From positions 1 through 18,905 of the forward strand of contig CAZGQY010000070.1 in assembly GCA_964528035.1 (NCBI GenBank): DNA of 18,905 bases, written 5' to 3'. Below are positions 1 to 9,832 of this stretch, piece by piece. Position numbers and translations under genes: made by a program. Under the pieces are notes generated by a model. The model did no database searches. It was not told where the DNA came from and worked only from the letters and a program-made list of their open reading frames with translations. Numbering within the stretch: the first letter of the stretch is position 1; each line of letters begins with the position of its first letter. The DNA comes from CAZGQY01 sp964528035 (lineage in GTDB: Bacteria; Pseudomonadota; Gammaproteobacteria; Methylococcales; UBA1147).

Positions 1-440
<440 letters not shown>

Positions 441-444
<4 letters not shown>

Positions 445-2084
445 GGCTTAAAGTATCGTGGATACTGGATATCCTGTGAGTTATCCAGAAATTGATTGTA
501 TGGCTGTAAATCCGCATCGAGACTGGCAACGTCGATAATTTGCGGGCGAATGAAAACGATAAGTTCAGTTTTCTTATATTTATTGGTTCTGACGCCAAAC
601 AGGTTACCCAAATATTCCAGGCGATCCAACAGAGGGATTCCACTGGTCGACTCATCGATAACATCTTGCATCAAGCCGCCGATAATACCGGTATTACCGC
701 TGGCAATCTTAAGAATGGATTCCATTTCGCGTACCTGGATTTCGGGTATCAGGCTTTCGACACCGGCGAGGGCTAGCGCCGGATTCGGATCTGCAACAAA
801 AGCGACAATTCGTGAAATTGTTGGGCGGGTGTTGAGGATTATTTTTTTATTGCTGCCGATTTGTGGAGTAACACTCATCACAAAACCAACGGGTACTGTG
901 TGCAATTGGGTTTCAAAGATCTGAGTGACGACACCCTGGGTAGTATTTGATTCCACCGAAGTCGTAAAATATACGCGATTGTCTACAACTTTTAACACAG
1001 CGGTCTGGTTATTTAAGACCATCAATTTTGGACTGGAAAGTACTTTTACATTACCAAATTCGTCGAGTAGTTTTACTGTCGCTGAAAAGTCCCCCCCGGT
1101 GAAAGTTGCGGAAAGGAAGGGTTCAGTAGCCAGTACGGTGGGGCCTAGCAGGGACTGCATTGCTCGATATCGAGCCTGGTCTGCGACGACCTCCCAATCT
1201 ACTCCGCCCTGGTAATCGTCACTGAGTTGTACTTCCACGACCGTGGCTTCGATCAGTACCTGGCGGCGGGCCTGTTCGATGACTCTATCCAGATAACGTT
1301 GAATAGTGGCATGCTGCTTTTTTGAAGCCTTTACGATTAATAGACTGTTTTCCGGGTTGGCAATTACGCTGATATCGTCTTTGGATTCCTCTTCACCGTT
1401 TCCACTGCCTGAATTCTGTGACTTAAATGGTGAACTGTCGCCACCACGCAGAATAGCCTGGATATTGTTGATCAGCGTGGGCCAGAATTGATTATTGGAG
1501 ATATTTTGTATTTCTGTCGAAGAATTGTTACCTATATCGTCACTGCCACCCCCGCCCCCGCCACTGCCATTTGATGAGTCCCCGGTACCGGTTGCTTCAA
1601 TTTGCGTGGAAATCGCGACATTGCTGGCTGCATTGCGCGTCATATTCAGATAGGGGATATTGTAAGATTTGAAGTAAGGTGAATCGGGTGAGACGATGAG
1701 TAAACCATCGACTAGCTTGTAGCGGATATCCGCCTGCCTGGAAACACGTTCAAGGATCTGAGTCAGCGGTCGGTTGATTGCGGTTAGTGTGACTCGTCCG
1801 GTTATACCAGGGTCGATGTCTATATCCATCCGCGCATCTCTGGCCAGCGCAAACAGAACCTCCTTTAGAGGGACATTACTGACGACTATTGTGAAGGTTT
1901 CTTCTACTCTGTGAAGGCGCGGCGCAGGCAGACCCGAGGAATTCAATACCGGTGAGGGAATATTGTCCTCGCTGGTTTGCTCATTAATTCCTTTGAGGTG
2001 TCCATTCGAAGGTGCGAACCGTTCCGGAACACACGCCGCTAGCGTGATGACTATAAGAGCGAGTAATAAGTTTGTCGATTTCAT
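441..2084 (-). CDS. mshL: MSHA-type pilus secretin lipoprotein MshL
   Basis: A 547-residue outer-membrane secretin through which a type IV pilus is extruded. I start it at the ATG at 2084. AGGA lies about 9 bases upstream, and the product then opens with a lipoprotein signal peptide ending in the lipobox LAAC, Cys18. A GTG 21 bases upstream would only extend it awkwardly. An STN/N0-type domain follows (about residues 45-115), then a Gly/Ser/Asn-rich loop with a run of six glycines, and an N1-like domain. The C-terminal secretin domain shows the signatures VTPQIG, GIIGGLM, GIPLLDRLEYLGNLFG and TELIVFIRPQII. Its stop overlaps the start of the MshN-like gene. A 203-base gap separates it from the upstream ATPase gene, so it may also have its own promoter. 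Confidence 0.9.
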
Positions 2085-2287
2085 CCGTATGATTCCTGTT
2101 ATCACTATAAAACTAGCAAAATTAGCTATTTATTCAAGTTAGTCAGGGTTTGTAATTGTAGAGAGTCGCGTTGAGAAAGGGCTTGGTACAGTGGGTTTGA
2201 ATTTTTGGTCAGTGAGTTAATTTTTATCAAGAAGTATGAATCTCTATTGGCTTGCCTGAACCTACTCTTGGATAGTGTTGAAAAATT

Positions 2288-3652
2288 TTAGAGTTCCTCT
2301 TGTTGATATAAGGCTCTTATATTGTTTTGAGAAACGATAAAGGGACGGTTTTTTTTGAGGTCGGAGTCTAATTGTTCCAATGCCGCCGAAGCCTCCTGGT
2401 AATTGTTGAATTGACCATAAAATATTGACCATAAAGTTTTTTCTTTAGACTGTACGGGAAATATGAAAATGTTTTCCAGTAGAGAATGAGGAATTATTTT
2501 GGCGACAAAATCCCTTACGGCTTTGGTTTCATTGGTATAGGTTTGCAATAGTTGAATACTGTAGCCACTTTGGGTGGATTGTTTGATCCAGGTATAGGTT
2601 TGTGAGAGACGATCCTGAAAAATATACTCTGGTAGAGTACGATCACTTTGACTGCTATCAGACACCGGGATTTTATCGAGGGTGGTTGATGGAACTGGGT
2701 TTGCTAATGTTGTTGAAATTGATGGATGCCCTGGGTTCATCAGTGTCTGTTTTACGCTGTCCCATTGAATTTGAGAAGCAAAGGCAATCATGAAAATAAC
2801 CCCGCTAAGCAGTAAGGCTTTTCGAAACAGCTGTTGATTGGGATGCCTGGCATAGCTGTCTGTTACAGATTTATAGGTATCTGCAATCGTGACCGATCGG
2901 GATTCTTTGGAGAAGGCGACCAACAGTGCTTTGTCGGCAAGGATATTAATGCGTCGCAGCAGGCCACGAGAATATAAGGCGATTAGGCCAGTACTGATTT
3001 TACTGAATATCGGAGCTCCTTTATAGCCGGCACAGCGCAGCCGGTAGTCAATATAACGGTGGATCTCGCTTCGATTTAACGACGGTAGATAAAGGTTATG
3101 CGTAATGCGTTCTTTAATTTGACGTATATTGTGTCGGTTTAAATGTTCATCGAGTTCGGGTTGACCGATGAGTACTATCTGCAAGAGTTTATGGCTTTCG
3201 GTTTCCAGGTTACTGAGAAGGCGTACTTCCTCCAGAGTTTCGGATGGCATACTTTGGGCTTCATCGATAACGACGACAACCTGGCGATTATTGGCGTGCA
3301 GCTTTAATAAATGCGCTTGCAAGGCATCCAGAACTTGCAGTTTATCTGTGACCCTTGGGATTGCCAGACCGAGATCTCTGGCAATGGCGGAAAGCACATT
3401 TTCCGGTGGCATGTTTGGGTTCAAAAGGAATATAAACTCGAAATTTTTCGGCATTTCTTTTTCGAGAATTCGAGATAGAAATGTTTTGCCACTGCCGACT
3501 TCGCCGGTCAGTTTAATGATGCCATCACCAATTTTTAAAGCGTAGATTAACGCGTTCAAAATCGCTTTACGCTGACCTTCTTCAAAGAAAAACGAAGTGT
3601 CTGGAGTCAGCTTGAAAGGATGTCCCGAAAGCCCGAAATAAGAATGGTACAT
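2288..3652 (-). CDS. mshM: ExeA/MshM-like AAA ATPase with C-terminal SPOR-like domain
   Basis: A 454-residue ATPase of the ExeA/GspA/MshM family, whose members help secretins or pili assemble through the cell wall. The N-terminus MYHSYFGLSGHPFKLTPD is typical of the family. Walker A is GEVGSGKT (residues 50-57), Walker B is VVVVIDEAQ (125-133), and IGQPEL is in the sensor position (162-167). A single hydrophobic segment lies at about 279-294. After it come a Ser/Thr/Pro-rich linker and a domain at about 364-441 (GYSIQLLQ ... WSIFYGQFNNYQEA) that resembles a peptidoglycan-binding SPOR domain. ATPase inside, one membrane span and a periplasmic wall-binding domain is also the layout of DamX/ExeA-type proteins. 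GAAGG lies 7 bases before the ATG. It is the first gene of the minus-strand pilus operon in this window. Confidence 0.85.
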   Translation of the reverse strand: MYHSYFGLSGHPFKLTPDTSFFFEEGQRKAILNALIYALKIGDGIIKLTGEVGSGKTFLSRILEKEMPKNFEFIFLLNPNMPPENVLSAIARDLGLAIPRVTDKLQVLDALQAHLLKLHANNRQVVVVIDEAQSMPSETLEEVRLLSNLETESHKLLQIVLIGQPELDEHLNRHNIRQIKERITHNLYLPSLNRSEIHRYIDYRLRCAGYKGAPIFSKISTGLIALYSRGLLRRINILADKALLVAFSKESRSVTIADTYKSVTDSYARHPNQQLFRKALLLSGVIFMIAFASQIQWDSVKQTLMNPGHPSISTTLANPVPSTTLDKIPVSDSSQSDRTLPEYIFQDRLSQTYTWIKQSTQSGYSIQLLQTYTNETKAVRDFVAKIIPHSLLENIFIFPVQSKEKTLWSIFYGQFNNYQEASAALEQLDSDLKKNRPFIVSQNNIRALYQQEEL

Positions 3653-3822
3653 TGTTTTGCCTTCAATTCATTTATAGTTCATTAAATGGTGGAATTCAGG
3701 CAATTTGCAGCGATATTGATTGCAGCAAAAAAAGCAATAACTGTCAGTGCCGGCATAAGCGGCAGTACTTCAATAAAATTGTGACTTTATTTTTACCCGT
3801 TTCCCCTAATGGTTAAGCATAG

Positions 3823-3850
3823 TTGATAAAGCAAAAGTATTGTGTAGTGT
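3823..3850 (+). promoter_or_regulatory. Candidate sigma-70 promoter for the cas operon
   Basis: TTGATA (3823-3828, 5 of 6 to TTGACA) is followed after 16 bases by TAGTGT (3845-3850, weak match to TATAAT). It would start transcription just before the GGAGG at 3867. The -10 box is poor, so this is only the best candidate I could find by eye. Confidence 0.25.
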
Positions 3851-3877
3851 TTTTTGCGCTGAGGGTGGAGGTTAGGA

Positions 3878-3982
3878 ATGTCTGGCGAACTGGTTTTAAT
3901 CAACAGTGTTGGTAATCCTCCTATTCGTGTTTTACCCGTAATTCTTATAGAATCATCTGATGCCGATGAAATAAACATATAG
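3878..3982 (+). CDS. Possible 34-residue small ORF upstream of cas1
   Basis: ATG at 3878 is preceded by GGAGG (3867-3871) with a 6-base gap, a stronger ribosome binding site than that of cas1 itself. The frame reads MSGELVLINSVGNPPIRV and so on, and ends at TAG (3980-3982), 45 bases before cas1. The peptide alternates hydrophobic and polar residues, like a beta-strand pair, and ends acidic. I do not recognise it. It could be a leader peptide that tunes cas translation, a stand-alone microprotein, or a chance ORF. It lies in the same frame as cas1 but is separated from it by a stop. Confidence 0.3.
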   Translation: MSGELVLINSVGNPPIRVLPVILIESSDADEINI

Positions 3983-4027
3983 AATTTATGCTCTAAAGGA
4001 AAAAAATGCATGATGTAAAGGATTACA

Positions 4028-4975
4028 ATGGAATACCTGTCTGATCTGAAAGCCATCCTGCACTCAAAGCGTGCAAATATTTATTACCTGGAAAAATGCC
4101 GGGTGGTGCAAAAAGACGGTCGAGTTCTTTATCTGACCGAAGCACAGGAAGAAAAACAATACTGGAATATACCGATTGCCAATACCACCTGTATTTTGCT
4201 GGGTACAGGTACGTCGATTACTCAGGCTGCAGTCAGAATGCTGGCATCAGCCGGAGTGCTGATTGGCTTTAGTGGCAGTGGCGGAACACCGCTAATAGCC
4301 GCCAACGAAATCGAATGGCTGTCTCCACAAAGTGAATATCGTCCAACTGAATATATACAGGGATGGATGTCATTCTGGTTTGATGAAGAAAAACGCCTCC
4401 ATGCGGCCAAGCAATTCCAGCAACGACGCCTCGAATACCTGCAACGGGTCTGGAGTAAAGATAAAGACCTGAAAAACGAAGGGTTTTATGTCGATGACGT
4501 GGATATCCAACCGGTACTCACTCAGTTTTTCACCAAAATAGAACAAAGCGCCAATGTCACTGACCTGCTTCTGGTGGAAGCACGGCTCACTAAAAGTCTT
4601 TACAAAATCGCCGCCAATCGTACCAAACAAAAAGACTTTGTGCGCGAACATGATAGTGTTGATGATGCCAATGTTTTCCTCAATCATGGCAACTACCTTG
4701 CCTATGGACTGGCAGCGACAACATTATGGGTGTTGGGTATACCTCACGGTTTTGCCGTACTGCATGGTAAAACCAGGCGTGGTGCATTGGTGTTCGATGT
4801 CGCTGATCTTATTAAGGATACCCTGATACTCCCCTGGGCATTTATCTGCGCTAAAGAACATGCGACCGAACAGGAGTTTCGACAGCAATGTCTGCAAAAC
4901 TTTACTCAACATAAAGCGCTCGATTTTATGTTTGATGCGGTCAAGCAAATCAGCCTAGAAGGTGATGGGCAATGA
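4028..4975 (+). CDS. cas1: CRISPR-associated endonuclease Cas1, type I-F
   Basis: A 315-residue integrase that, with Cas2, inserts new spacers at the leader end of the array. The metal-binding residues expected for Cas1 are present: Glu184 in LLVEARLTKSLYKIA, His246 in VLHGKTRRG, and Asp257 and Asp260 in VFDVADLIKD. The length is close to other I-F Cas1 proteins. AAAGGA lies 5 bases before the ATG. The stop overlaps the start of cas2-3 in an ATGA, so the two adaptation proteins are probably made together; in I-F systems they form one complex. It is the first recognised gene of the operon and diverges from the pilus genes. Confidence 0.97.
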   Translation: MEYLSDLKAILHSKRANIYYLEKCRVVQKDGRVLYLTEAQEEKQYWNIPIANTTCILLGTGTSITQAAVRMLASAGVLIGFSGSGGTPLIAANEIEWLSPQSEYRPTEYIQGWMSFWFDEEKRLHAAKQFQQRRLEYLQRVWSKDKDLKNEGFYVDDVDIQPVLTQFFTKIEQSANVTDLLLVEARLTKSLYKIAANRTKQKDFVREHDSVDDANVFLNHGNYLAYGLAATTLWVLGIPHGFAVLHGKTRRGALVFDVADLIKDTLILPWAFICAKEHATEQEFRQQCLQNFTQHKALDFMFDAVKQISLEGDGQ

Positions 4976-7900
4976 TGGTGACTTTTGTTTCCCAATGTGA
5001 AAAAAAAGCACATAACAAGACGCGCCGGGTACTCGATGCATTTGCCAATCGCATTGGCGATAACACATGGCAAACTGTGATTACTCAGGAAGGTTTGCAG
5101 GCGGTGAAAAAGTTGTTGAGAAAAACTGCCACGAAGAATACGGCGGTTTCGTGTCATTGGGTGCGGAGTCGGAGTCGTAGTGAATTGGTTTGGGTGGTGG
5201 GGAATCGGAGTAAGTTTAATGCGCAAGGGGTTGTGCCTGTGAATTTGACATCAGAATCAAAGGCATTTGAAGAATCATTCAATATGAGTACTGAGGTGAT
5301 TGCCTTACTTGCGTCAATTGCTGGTTTTTTCCATGATGTCGGAAAAGCCACGTTGTTGTTTCAAGATAAACTAGATCCTGGTTATCGAGGTAAAGGCTAT
5401 GAGCCATTTCGACATGAATGGGTGTCATTAAGAATATTTCAGGCTTTTGTTGATGGAAAAATGGATAGAGAATGGCTGCAAGCACTGGAAAACATGGATA
5501 ATCGTTCAGAAGAACGAGTACTGAACAATCTTATATCTTTGCGCGATGGGATTGTGACAAACATACCGAACCCTTTTGATAATCTCGAACCAATTGCAAA
5601 AACTGTTGCCTGGTTAATCGTGTCGCATCACAGGCTACCTCAATGTCCAGAAAAACATGATAACCCACCACCATTGGATCAAATTCAGGTTTGGATAAAT
5701 CAATGTCTGGAACCCAGTTGGAATTCACCACAATGTCTGAATGAAGGTTGGGAAAAAGAAACCATTGAAAATAACTGGATTTTTCCAGGCGGCACACCGT
5801 TTAAAAGCGCTATATGGCAAACACAAATCAGCATTGTTGCAAGTAAGGTTCTAAATAATAGCCGTATTTATTTAGATAATTGGTTTGAGCAAAGATTCAC
5901 CCTGCACCTTTCACGACTTGCCCTGATGTTTTCCGATCACTTTTACTCATCCCAAGAAAAATATAAACCAAAAAAGATTACTCCAGAATGGCAGGATAGA
6001 AATTATCAAGCATATGCCAATACCGATAAATATTCAGAAACTGATCGTGGGCAAAAACTCGATGAACACAATATTGCTGTTGGCATTCATGCTGCAAAAA
6101 TTGCTCGAAAACTACCCAAATTAATACGAGAATTACCTTGCTTGAAAATTAATCCACTATTTTCAAAGCTGGTGGAGAAAAAAAATAAGGAAAACTTCGG
6201 CTGGCAAGACCAAGCATTTAATAAAGCCAAACAATTACGCGAAGACAGCAAGAAATATGGATTCTTCGGTATCAATATGGCTTCCACGGGCAAAGGTAAA
6301 ACTCGTGCCAATGCGAGAATAATGTATGGCTTATCGGATGAAGAGCAATGCCGGTTTAGTGTCGCACTGGGATTAAGAACATTAACTTTACAAACTGGAG
6401 ATGTTCTCAGGGATAAGTTGAAGCTGTCTTATGATGAACTAGCCGTTTTAATTGGTTCCCAAGCAGTTAAAGACTTACACCGGCTGGGTAATGAAAAGCA
6501 TAAAAGTGAAAGGCAAGACGAAGGCAGTGAATCAGCCGAATCATTGTTAAAAGACGAGATTCAACTGCATCACAAGTTACCTGAATATAGTGGTGCTCTT
6601 TCAGATTATTTTGAACATGATGAAAAAATATTAAAATTAATCCAAGCACCTGTACTTGTCAGTACCATAGATTATTTGATCCCCGCGACAGACGGTTTGC
6701 GTGGCGGTCGGCAAATTGCTCCCATGCTGAGATTGTTTACCTCTGATCTGGTACTGGATGAACCCGATGATTTTGGACTGGAAGATCTGCCTGCATTATG
6801 CCGTCTGGTTAATTGGGCAGGCATGCTCGGCTCCAGAGTTCTACTCTCAACAGCAACTATACCACCTGAATTGACTTCGGCATTATTTGATGCTTATCAA
6901 CAAGGAAGAAAGCACTATACCCAAGTTAATGGTGAACAAGGAGAGTCGGATGTAATTTGCTGTGCCTGGTTTGATGAATATAAATACAAGAAACCAACTC
7001 ATACCAACATCAGCGTACTCGAAAACTTTGAAACTATACATGAAGAATTTGTCAATCAGCGCATTGATAAACTGTCCGAAGAAAAAACACATTTAAGAAA
7101 AGCCAAGATTATTCCAATTGACCTGAAAGAAAATTCAAAAGCCAGTGAAGCATATGCTCTCACGATGCACAAATCCATTGGTCAACTCCATCAACACAAT
7201 TTTGTAGAACATAGTTCCAAAAAGATGGTCTCTATTGGCCTGATAAGGATGGCGAATATTGACCCGTTGGTTGCGGTAGCAAAACAGCTCTACTCTTTAC
7301 CGGCACCCGAAAACACAAAAGTTTATTACTGTGTGTACCACAGCCAATACCCTTTGGCTTTACGTTCTCAGATTGAAACGAACTTGGATAATGCTTTATC
7401 CAGGCATGATGAGGATGACTGGTGGCAAGACAGCGGAATAGATTCAATAATCAAGGATAGTGACATTCAAAACCATATTTTTGTTGTCTTGGCGACATCG
7501 GTAGCCGAAGTCGGACGCGATCATGATTATGACTGGGCAATTGTAGAACCCAGTTCCATGCGCTCTATTATCCAATTAGCCGGACGTATCCAACGGCATA
7601 GAAAAGAAGAACCTACAGCAGAAAACATCCACATTCTTGATAAAAACTTTAAGGCGCTTAGAGGCGTGACTCCTGCTTATTGTCGTCCAGGGTTTGAATC
7701 ATCCAAACGACAATTGGCTAACCATCATCTGACTAATCTATTGGATCCATGTGAATACGAACATATCTCTGCAATTCCCAGAATCAAAAAAGTTTCAAAG
7801 GTGACTTTAACTAAAACGTCACCCCCCAAATTTGAAAAATTCAACGAACTTGAGCATATCGTTCAACAATTAAAATTGTTTGGTAACTCCAATGAACACA

Positions 7901-8334
7901 ATCATGCGAAACAGTGGTGGCAGGAAGAAGTAACCTGGTGTGGAGAAATTCAGAGAAACCTGCCATTTCGACAATCTGAACCTATGGATGATTACAATCT
8001 TAACCTGAGTTATCACGGTAAATTGATCTGGCAAAAGAAACAGCCGAATGAATATCCTGCGCGTTTTGACACCACTCAAGATATTAAAACCATTAAATTA
8101 AGAGAATTAACCATTGCAAAAGGGAATGCCGCTTGGTTTGATCTTTCAATAACAGAGAGCATTGAAAAATTGATGGAAAAACTCTCTATTACCGAAGAAG
8201 GTGAAGCCTATAAAAAATTCTCACATATCCAGCTACGAAGCCATAAAAAAGATAGCGATGAATGCTGGCTGTTTAGTGAAAAACTTGGTGTGTTTAAAGA
8301 ACTGAAAAAGGATCAGAGTATTGATGAAGAATAA
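4972..8334 (+). CDS. cas3: Cas2-Cas3 fusion: adaptation subunit, HD nuclease and helicase
   Basis: A 1120-residue fusion diagnostic of type I-F. Residues 1 to about 95 form a Cas2-like domain. The HD nuclease follows, with His121-Asp122 (GFFHDVGK), His148 (FRHEW) and the His-His pair 219-220. The SF2 helicase carries Walker A ASTGKGKT (437-444), a DEAD-like box DEPDD (596-600), STAT (626-629), ATSVAEVGRD (841-850) and QLAGRIQRHR (868-877). It unwinds and shreds DNA flagged by the Csy complex, and its Cas2 part joins Cas1 for spacer capture. All catalytic motifs look intact. Two tandem ATGs occur at the start; the first overlaps the cas1 stop. Its 3' end overlaps csy1 by 11 bases. Confidence 0.97.
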   Translation: MMVTFVSQCEKKAHNKTRRVLDAFANRIGDNTWQTVITQEGLQAVKKLLRKTATKNTAVSCHWVRSRSRSELVWVVGNRSKFNAQGVVPVNLTSESKAFEESFNMSTEVIALLASIAGFFHDVGKATLLFQDKLDPGYRGKGYEPFRHEWVSLRIFQAFVDGKMDREWLQALENMDNRSEERVLNNLISLRDGIVTNIPNPFDNLEPIAKTVAWLIVSHHRLPQCPEKHDNPPPLDQIQVWINQCLEPSWNSPQCLNEGWEKETIENNWIFPGGTPFKSAIWQTQISIVASKVLNNSRIYLDNWFEQRFTLHLSRLALMFSDHFYSSQEKYKPKKITPEWQDRNYQAYANTDKYSETDRGQKLDEHNIAVGIHAAKIARKLPKLIRELPCLKINPLFSKLVEKKNKENFGWQDQAFNKAKQLREDSKKYGFFGINMASTGKGKTRANARIMYGLSDEEQCRFSVALGLRTLTLQTGDVLRDKLKLSYDELAVLIGSQAVKDLHRLGNEKHKSERQDEGSESAESLLKDEIQLHHKLPEYSGALSDYFEHDEKILKLIQAPVLVSTIDYLIPATDGLRGGRQIAPMLRLFTSDLVLDEPDDFGLEDLPALCRLVNWAGMLGSRVLLSTATIPPELTSALFDAYQQGRKHYTQVNGEQGESDVICCAWFDEYKYKKPTHTNISVLENFETIHEEFVNQRIDKLSEEKTHLRKAKIIPIDLKENSKASEAYALTMHKSIGQLHQHNFVEHSSKKMVSIGLIRMANIDPLVAVAKQLYSLPAPENTKVYYCVYHSQYPLALRSQIETNLDNALSRHDEDDWWQDSGIDSIIKDSDIQNHIFVVLATSVAEVGRDHDYDWAIVEPSSMRSIIQLAGRIQRHRKEEPTAENIHILDKNFKALRGVTPAYCRPGFESSKRQLANHHLTNLLDPCEYEHISAIPRIKKVSKVTLTKTSPPKFEKFNELEHIVQQLKLFGNSNEHNHAKQWWQEEVTWCGEIQRNLPFRQSEPMDDYNLNLSYHGKLIWQKKQPNEYPARFDTTQDIKTIKLRELTIAKGNAAWFDLSITESIEKLMEKLSITEEGEAYKKFSHIQLRSHKKDSDECWLFSEKLGVFKELKKDQSIDEE

Positions 8335-9832
8335 AGAAATTTATCAAGCAGCAAAAGATTATATTGATTCAATCGGTAAAGAAAAGATCGAGAAATACCA
8401 CGAGGATGAATTGAAATCACTGTATAAATCATTTAGCGATGATTTTTATAAAACAATAAAACCTTTTCTAAAAAAAGATGACGTGCTGAAAGAGCGTATT
8501 AATAGAGTTAAAAAAGAGAAAAAAACAAAGGAGTTAAGTCATCTTGATTTTGCTATTCAACAAGCACAAAAGTTGATTGAAATTATTCAAACAACTTCTT
8601 CATTAAGTAGTTTTATAAATTCTGTTGATGCTTTAAAACAGCAAGCTACCGACTTAAGAGCGCGAGATATGTATGAAATTTGGCTTGATTGGGCCTTACT
8701 AAACAGGAAAGGGATATATTTAGCCACACATATAGCTAAGTTAACTCATTCCAGTAGCCAATCATCCTCCATAGACATGAGGTATTATGATTCTCAAACG
8801 AAAACCAATAGCCGATATTTAATCACCGAAAATAATAAAAAATTAGCCTTAGATCAAGCATATCCAGACAACAAATATTCTTCTATAGCAAAGTTTTATA
8901 ATTTAGTTGTAGAGGGCGTTTTTGTCGGTGATGTATTAAGGCGTGATGGGGTAGAGTTATTAAAACACTTCACCCGCTCAGGTAACAGGGCTCAACGTTG
9001 GGACGAAGGTTTCAGAACAAGTATTCGGGAAGATAAAAAACAAACATATTTCCTATCAAAACAAGTTTATTTCCCTGTAGGTCAAGACAAATATCACTTA
9101 TTGATGCCTTTAGTTTCTTCATCACTGGCACATACTTTACATTTAAAATTTAAAGAATTTTTTGAAGATGACAATACTTTAATAAGAAAGCAGAAAGATA
9201 AAAACAAATACCATAAAGACCTAGCTATTACCTATCCTAATAGATCTTCACTCAATGTGACTGCAAGTAATCACTCCAATTCGTCCACATTAAATGGCAA
9301 ACGAGGAGGAAGATTAACACTATTAACCTGTAAACCACCTCAATGGACTGCACAACAAAAAGCCTTCAATCAATTTAACGACCTTTTTAACCGCTCATTA
9401 AGCTATCAATTACAAGAAGAAATCAAAACACTGCAACGGCTATTGCTAATTATCAAATCAAAAGAGATTGGTATGAAAAAGCCTGACATGCATCGAGCCA
9501 TTGTCCGAGCTGTTAATGACATCGCAGATGGACTTTTTGATGAACTCAATATGATTAACTTGTTAAGCGATGAAAAAGGCTGGACAAAAGAGAGTAGCTT
9601 GCCTATTGCACAACAATTATTGTTAGAGCCGAATCGTGATGATGATATTGCGATACAGGAAAAGCTGAAAAAACAATGGCAAGCTAATATAGCAAATGAT
9701 TTTGCTTATTGGTTAAACGAACAGCTTAAACATAAAAAATTAAAACTAACTCTTATCCAACAACGACTTTGGCAAGACATTTTTTCTGAAAAATGTCGTC
9801 AGTATTTTGCAGAACTGGAGGTTTCATCATGA
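8324..9832 (+). CDS. csy1: Csy1 (Cas8f), large subunit of the I-F surveillance complex
   Basis: A 502-residue protein starting at the ATG at 8324 (MKNKEIYQAAKDYIDSIG), inside the end of cas2-3 and preceded by AAAAAGGA about 11 bases upstream. I reject the TTG three bases earlier. It is identified by position and by family-like segments such as GNRAQRWDEGF and the C-terminal helical region. In I-F complexes this subunit sits with Csy2 at the crRNA 5' end and reads the PAM. It is somewhat longer than the roughly 430 residues of the Pseudomonas aeruginosa protein, with a Lys/Glu-rich N-terminal stretch. The gene is visibly more A+T-rich than cas1 and the flanking genes. Its stop overlaps the csy2 start (ATGA). 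Confidence 0.9.
   Translation: MKNKEIYQAAKDYIDSIGKEKIEKYHEDELKSLYKSFSDDFYKTIKPFLKKDDVLKERINRVKKEKKTKELSHLDFAIQQAQKLIEIIQTTSSLSSFINSVDALKQQATDLRARDMYEIWLDWALLNRKGIYLATHIAKLTHSSSQSSSIDMRYYDSQTKTNSRYLITENNKKLALDQAYPDNKYSSIAKFYNLVVEGVFVGDVLRRDGVELLKHFTRSGNRAQRWDEGFRTSIREDKKQTYFLSKQVYFPVGQDKYHLLMPLVSSSLAHTLHLKFKEFFEDDNTLIRKQKDKNKYHKDLAITYPNRSSLNVTASNHSNSSTLNGKRGGRLTLLTCKPPQWTAQQKAFNQFNDLFNRSLSYQLQEEIKTLQRLLLIIKSKEIGMKKPDMHRAIVRAVNDIADGLFDELNMINLLSDEKGWTKESSLPIAQQLLLEPNRDDDIAIQEKLKKQWQANIANDFAYWLNEQLKHKKLKLTLIQQRLWQDIFSEKCRQYFAELEVSS

Larger units (their letters stand above)
3653..4027. promoter_or_regulatory. Divergent intergenic region between pilus and cas operons
   Basis: These 375 bases separate the minus-strand pilus operon from the plus-strand cas operon and must carry promoters for both. 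I see an imperfect hairpin (TGCCG/CGGCA around 3747-3764), the octamer TATAGAAT twice, 32 bases apart (3946-3953 and 3978-3985), and a possible small ORF (3878-3982). The cas1 ribosome binding site AAAGGA (4017-4022) sits 5 bases before its ATG. No operator can be assigned. Confidence 0.5.

Noticed and set aside
2085..2105. N-terminal extension of MshL from a GTG
   Set aside because: It would put seven residues before a clean lipoprotein signal peptide, and the ATG at 2084 has its own AGGA.
3793..4056. 87-codon minus-strand frame across the cas1 start
   Set aside because: It overlaps the cas1 start and its upstream signals, has no ribosome binding site I can see, and its product looks like no known family.
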